DNA of 16,024 nt from JBBDMX01 sp038241095 (GTDB lineage Bacteria > Planctomycetota > Phycisphaerae > Phycisphaerales > Phycisphaeraceae): the NCBI GenBank assembly GCA_038241095.1, contig JBBRGB010000056.1:1-16024 (forward strand), in the 5' to 3' direction. Position 1 is the stretch's first letter. Every line of letters begins with the position of its first letter. A program made the position numbers and the translations under genes. The notes beneath the pieces are model-generated. The model made no database searches and was not told the DNA's origin. It worked only from the letters and a program-made list of their open reading frames with translations. Shown here one piece after another: positions 14,681-16,024 of this stretch.

Positions 14681-14760
14681 CGCAACGTCCCCGTTGCGCG
14701 TCTTTGAACAACGGGGGAGCAACTCCGACGCGCAACGGGGACGTTGCGGCTGAAAGTCAG
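14681..14760. repeat. Inverted pair of hairpin repeats (REPIN-like), variant B
   Basis: Two copies of CGCAACG-TCCC-CGTTGCG in opposite orientation, cores 14681-14698 and 14731-14748. The outer arms 14681-14702 and 14727-14748 are perfect 22-base reverse complements with a 24-nt spacer. Thus each copy folds alone, or the whole element folds as one long stem. The right copy with its flank is the exact reverse complement of 8023-8052. It lies 18 bases after the ruvA stop and may end that transcript. Confidence 0.85.
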
Positions 14761-14766
14761 AAAGCA

Positions 14767-14805
14767 GACTCAAGACTCAAGACTCAAGACTCAAGACTCA
14801 AGACT
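14767..14805 (+). repeat. GACTCAA heptamer array, 5.6 copies
   Basis: Five perfect GACTCAA units plus GACT in tandem, immediately after the inverted hairpin pair and about 60 bases before gcvH. It is the longest of three tracts of the same heptamer in the window. The spacer-free 7-nt period excludes a CRISPR array. Confidence 0.85.
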
Positions 14806-14828
14806 TCCCCCTTCCCTGCGTTCTGCCG

Positions 14829-14834
14829 TATCAT
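14829..14834 (+). promoter_or_regulatory. Possible -10 box of gcvH
   Basis: TATCAT (5 of 6 consensus bases) lies 30 nt before the gcvH ATG, which would leave a short leader carrying AGGA at 14854-14857. No -35 match is seen 16-18 nt upstream, where the sequence is pyrimidine-rich. Confidence 0.3.
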
Positions 14835-14864
14835 CTTCATCTTCAACCTTCCCAGGATTTCCCC

Positions 14865-15236
14865 ATGGCATCGCCGGCTGATCGTCGTTACCTCAACACC
14901 CACGAATGGCACAAGCCCCAAGGCGACTTGGTGCTCATCGGCGTCAGCCGCTTCGCCGTCGAGGAACTCACCGACATTACCTTCCTCGATGTCCGCGCCA
15001 AGGCCGTCAAAGCGGGGCAATCCTTCGGCGAAATTGAATCCGTCAAGGCCACCAGTGATCTTTACAGCGGCATCGATGGCGAGATCGTCGAAGTCAATCA
15101 GGCGGTCATCGACGACCCCTCGATCATCAACGGCGACCCGTTTGAGAAAGGCTGGATCATCAAGGTCAAGCCCACAAACGCGGGGCAACTTGACAGCCTG
15201 CTCTCGGCCTCGGATTACGACAAACTGCACGGCTAA
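14865..15236 (+). CDS. gcvH: Glycine cleavage system H protein
   Basis: Lipoyl carrier protein that shuttles the aminomethyl intermediate between the P, T and L proteins of the glycine cleavage complex. The 123-residue product is normal in length. It shows the N-terminal NTHEWHKP (11-18), IGVSRFAVEELTDITFLDV (25-43) and the lipoylation site with Lys61 in GEIESVKATSDLYSG. The closing block includes DPFEKGWIIKVKP (90-103) and the usual LLSASDYDKL end. The ATG is preceded by AGGA 7 nt upstream. gcvT and gcvP are not adjacent; the next gene is a lipoprotein 27 nt downstream on the same strand. Stand-alone H proteins can also serve lipoate transfer, but nothing here points specifically to that. 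Confidence 0.95.
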   Translation: MASPADRRYLNTHEWHKPQGDLVLIGVSRFAVEELTDITFLDVRAKAVKAGQSFGEIESVKATSDLYSGIDGEIVEVNQAVIDDPSIINGDPFEKGWIIKVKPTNAGQLDSLLSASDYDKLHG

Positions 15237-15263
15237 GAACCCACTCTTCCAGAGGTCATTTCG

Positions 15264-15878
15264 ATGAAACGAATCTTGATTGCGATGTTGATGCTGGCCT
15301 GTGTGTCACTCTGGGGCTGCGGAGGTGGCCAAGGCGGGGGCAAGCTGACGTTGAAGGGTTCGCAGCGGGGCGGCGCGGACGGGCCGATTCATTTGGCCGG
15401 GGACTTCCGCCACGCGACGTATTCCGCCGATGGCAAGAACAACATCACTTTGGTGCTGGTGGAAGGCGATATCGAACAACCCACGCAGGCGGTGGTCATC
15501 CGGCTCTTCTGGATGCCCCGCGCCGGCCTGACACCCATCGATTCCAACGCCACCAACGCCAGCGTCCACTACATCATCTTCAGCTCCGACGCGGCGGGCG
15601 ACGCCAACGGGCGGAGCAAGGTCGGCGTCTATGCCGGGGCGGGCTTTGTCTATCCCTACGACAACCCCGGCAAGGGTGGCATGGACGTGGGCGTCTGGCA
15701 GACGACGTTGCGGTTGGCCGATGCGTCGGATGGTTTTGCCGACCTACTGGGTTTGGCGCAACTCAAGGGCAAGTTCCGCGCCCAGCGTGACGATGCCGCC
15801 ACGCAGGCGACCATCGACCGCTTGGGCCAGCGAATCACCGCCGCGTTGGGCTACCCCCGCCTTGTTTCAGCGGATTGA
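15264..15878 (+). CDS. Predicted lipoprotein of unknown function
   Basis: A 204-residue product starting with a lipoprotein signal: basic MKR, a hydrophobic core ILIAMLMLACVSL, then the lipobox LWGC with Cys19 as the probable lipidated residue, followed by a Gly-rich linker (20-26). The mature part (about 27-204) looks like a soluble beta-rich domain with segments such as NITLVLVEGD and AVVIRLFWMP; I recognise no family. The C-terminal 40 residues are probably helical. The ATG has AGAGG 8 nt upstream. It lies 27 nt after gcvH and may be cotranscribed, but no functional link to glycine cleavage is evident. It probably faces the periplasm from a membrane. Coding status is well supported; the role is unknown. 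Confidence 0.8.
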   Translation: MKRILIAMLMLACVSLWGCGGGQGGGKLTLKGSQRGGADGPIHLAGDFRHATYSADGKNNITLVLVEGDIEQPTQAVVIRLFWMPRAGLTPIDSNATNASVHYIIFSSDAAGDANGRSKVGVYAGAGFVYPYDNPGKGGMDVGVWQTTLRLADASDGFADLLGLAQLKGKFRAQRDDAATQATIDRLGQRITAALGYPRLVSAD

Positions 15879-15899
15879 CTTGCGCCGCGTTTCCGCAAG
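15879..15899. terminator. Weak hairpin between convergent genes
   Basis: CTTGCG (15879-15884) pairs with CGCAAG (15894-15899) around a 9-nt loop, immediately after the lipoprotein stop codon and before the end of the minus-strand frame. No T tract follows on either strand, so a terminator role is only suggested by position. Confidence 0.25.
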
Positions 15900-15901
15900 C
15901 A

Positions 15902-16024
15902 TCACACCTCATCCACTCGTTGTGAACGCAGTGGCAGCACTCCGTCAATCTCCACGGCGTCCGGGGCCACGGAGACGCACGCCATGCCATGCTCCCGCCC
16001 GGCCTCTGCGGCATCGCGCAACGC
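15902..16024 (-). CDS. C-terminal fragment of an unrecognised protein (cut by right edge)
   Basis: An open frame enters from the right edge and ends at TGA 15902-15904, giving 40 residues: it contains DAAEAGREHGMACVSVAPD and, further on, EIDGVLPLRSQRVDEV. Third codon positions are mostly G or C, like the other genes here, and the frame converges with the lipoprotein gene at a gap of 23 nt, both of which favour a real gene. The piece is too short to assign to a family. Confidence 0.4.
   Translation of the reverse strand, partial: ALRDAAEAGREHGMACVSVAPDAVEIDGVLPLRSQRVDEV

Noticed and set aside
14767..14805. CRISPR array
   Set aside because: The repeats are 7 nt and directly tandem with no spacers, and there are no cas genes.

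Overview
The window is GC-rich DNA with compact, mostly single-gene transcription units and intergenic gaps full of short palindromic repeats. The gene set (RNase Y with a membrane anchor, MshEN-type PilB plus PilT, GH42 beta-galactosidase, lone nuoB, GcvH, RuvA) and the style of the dispersed repeats suggest a Planctomycetota member, perhaps class Phycisphaerae. That assignment is inference; there is no rRNA or other marker gene here to settle it.

Layout, left to right. On the minus strand: the 5' part of rny (RNase Y, cut by the left edge), a gene-free stretch of about 780 bases that is upstream of rny and rich in hairpins, nuoB without its usual nuo partners, and a GH42 beta-galactosidase. 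A divergent gap at about 5.2 kb is followed by two plus-strand glycosyltransferases (TuaH-like and GT4). Two minus-strand metabolic genes come next, proA and a 3-hydroxyisobutyrate-dehydrogenase-family oxidoreductase. A small plus-strand rhodanese converges with the minus-strand pair pilB-pilT (type IV pilus extension and retraction ATPases). Finally ruvA, gcvH and a small lipoprotein run on the plus strand, and a cut-off minus-strand reading frame lies at the right edge.

The genes belong to different housekeeping routes: RNA decay, respiration, sugar hydrolysis, glycan assembly, proline synthesis, pilus motors, recombination and glycine cleavage. Only pilB-pilT and the two glycosyltransferases look functionally paired.

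The most unusual content is not protein-coding. (1) A hairpin family of the form CGCnnCG-GGGA-CGnnGCG occurs five times. Four copies form two inverted pairs (REPIN-like), and the two sequence variants differ by compensatory base-pair changes. (2) CTCAAGA heptamer tracts lie beside every cluster of these hairpins. (3) A decamer repeat, present as two inverted blocks, supplies the C-terminus and stop codon of one glycosyltransferase. (4) An 11-bp palindrome sits in frame inside the same gene. (5) Four genes have a TAnnnT -10-like box 5 to 7 nt before the ATG and no Shine-Dalgarno sequence, which suggests leaderless mRNAs. (6) The rny leader can fold into strong hairpins just upstream of its start.
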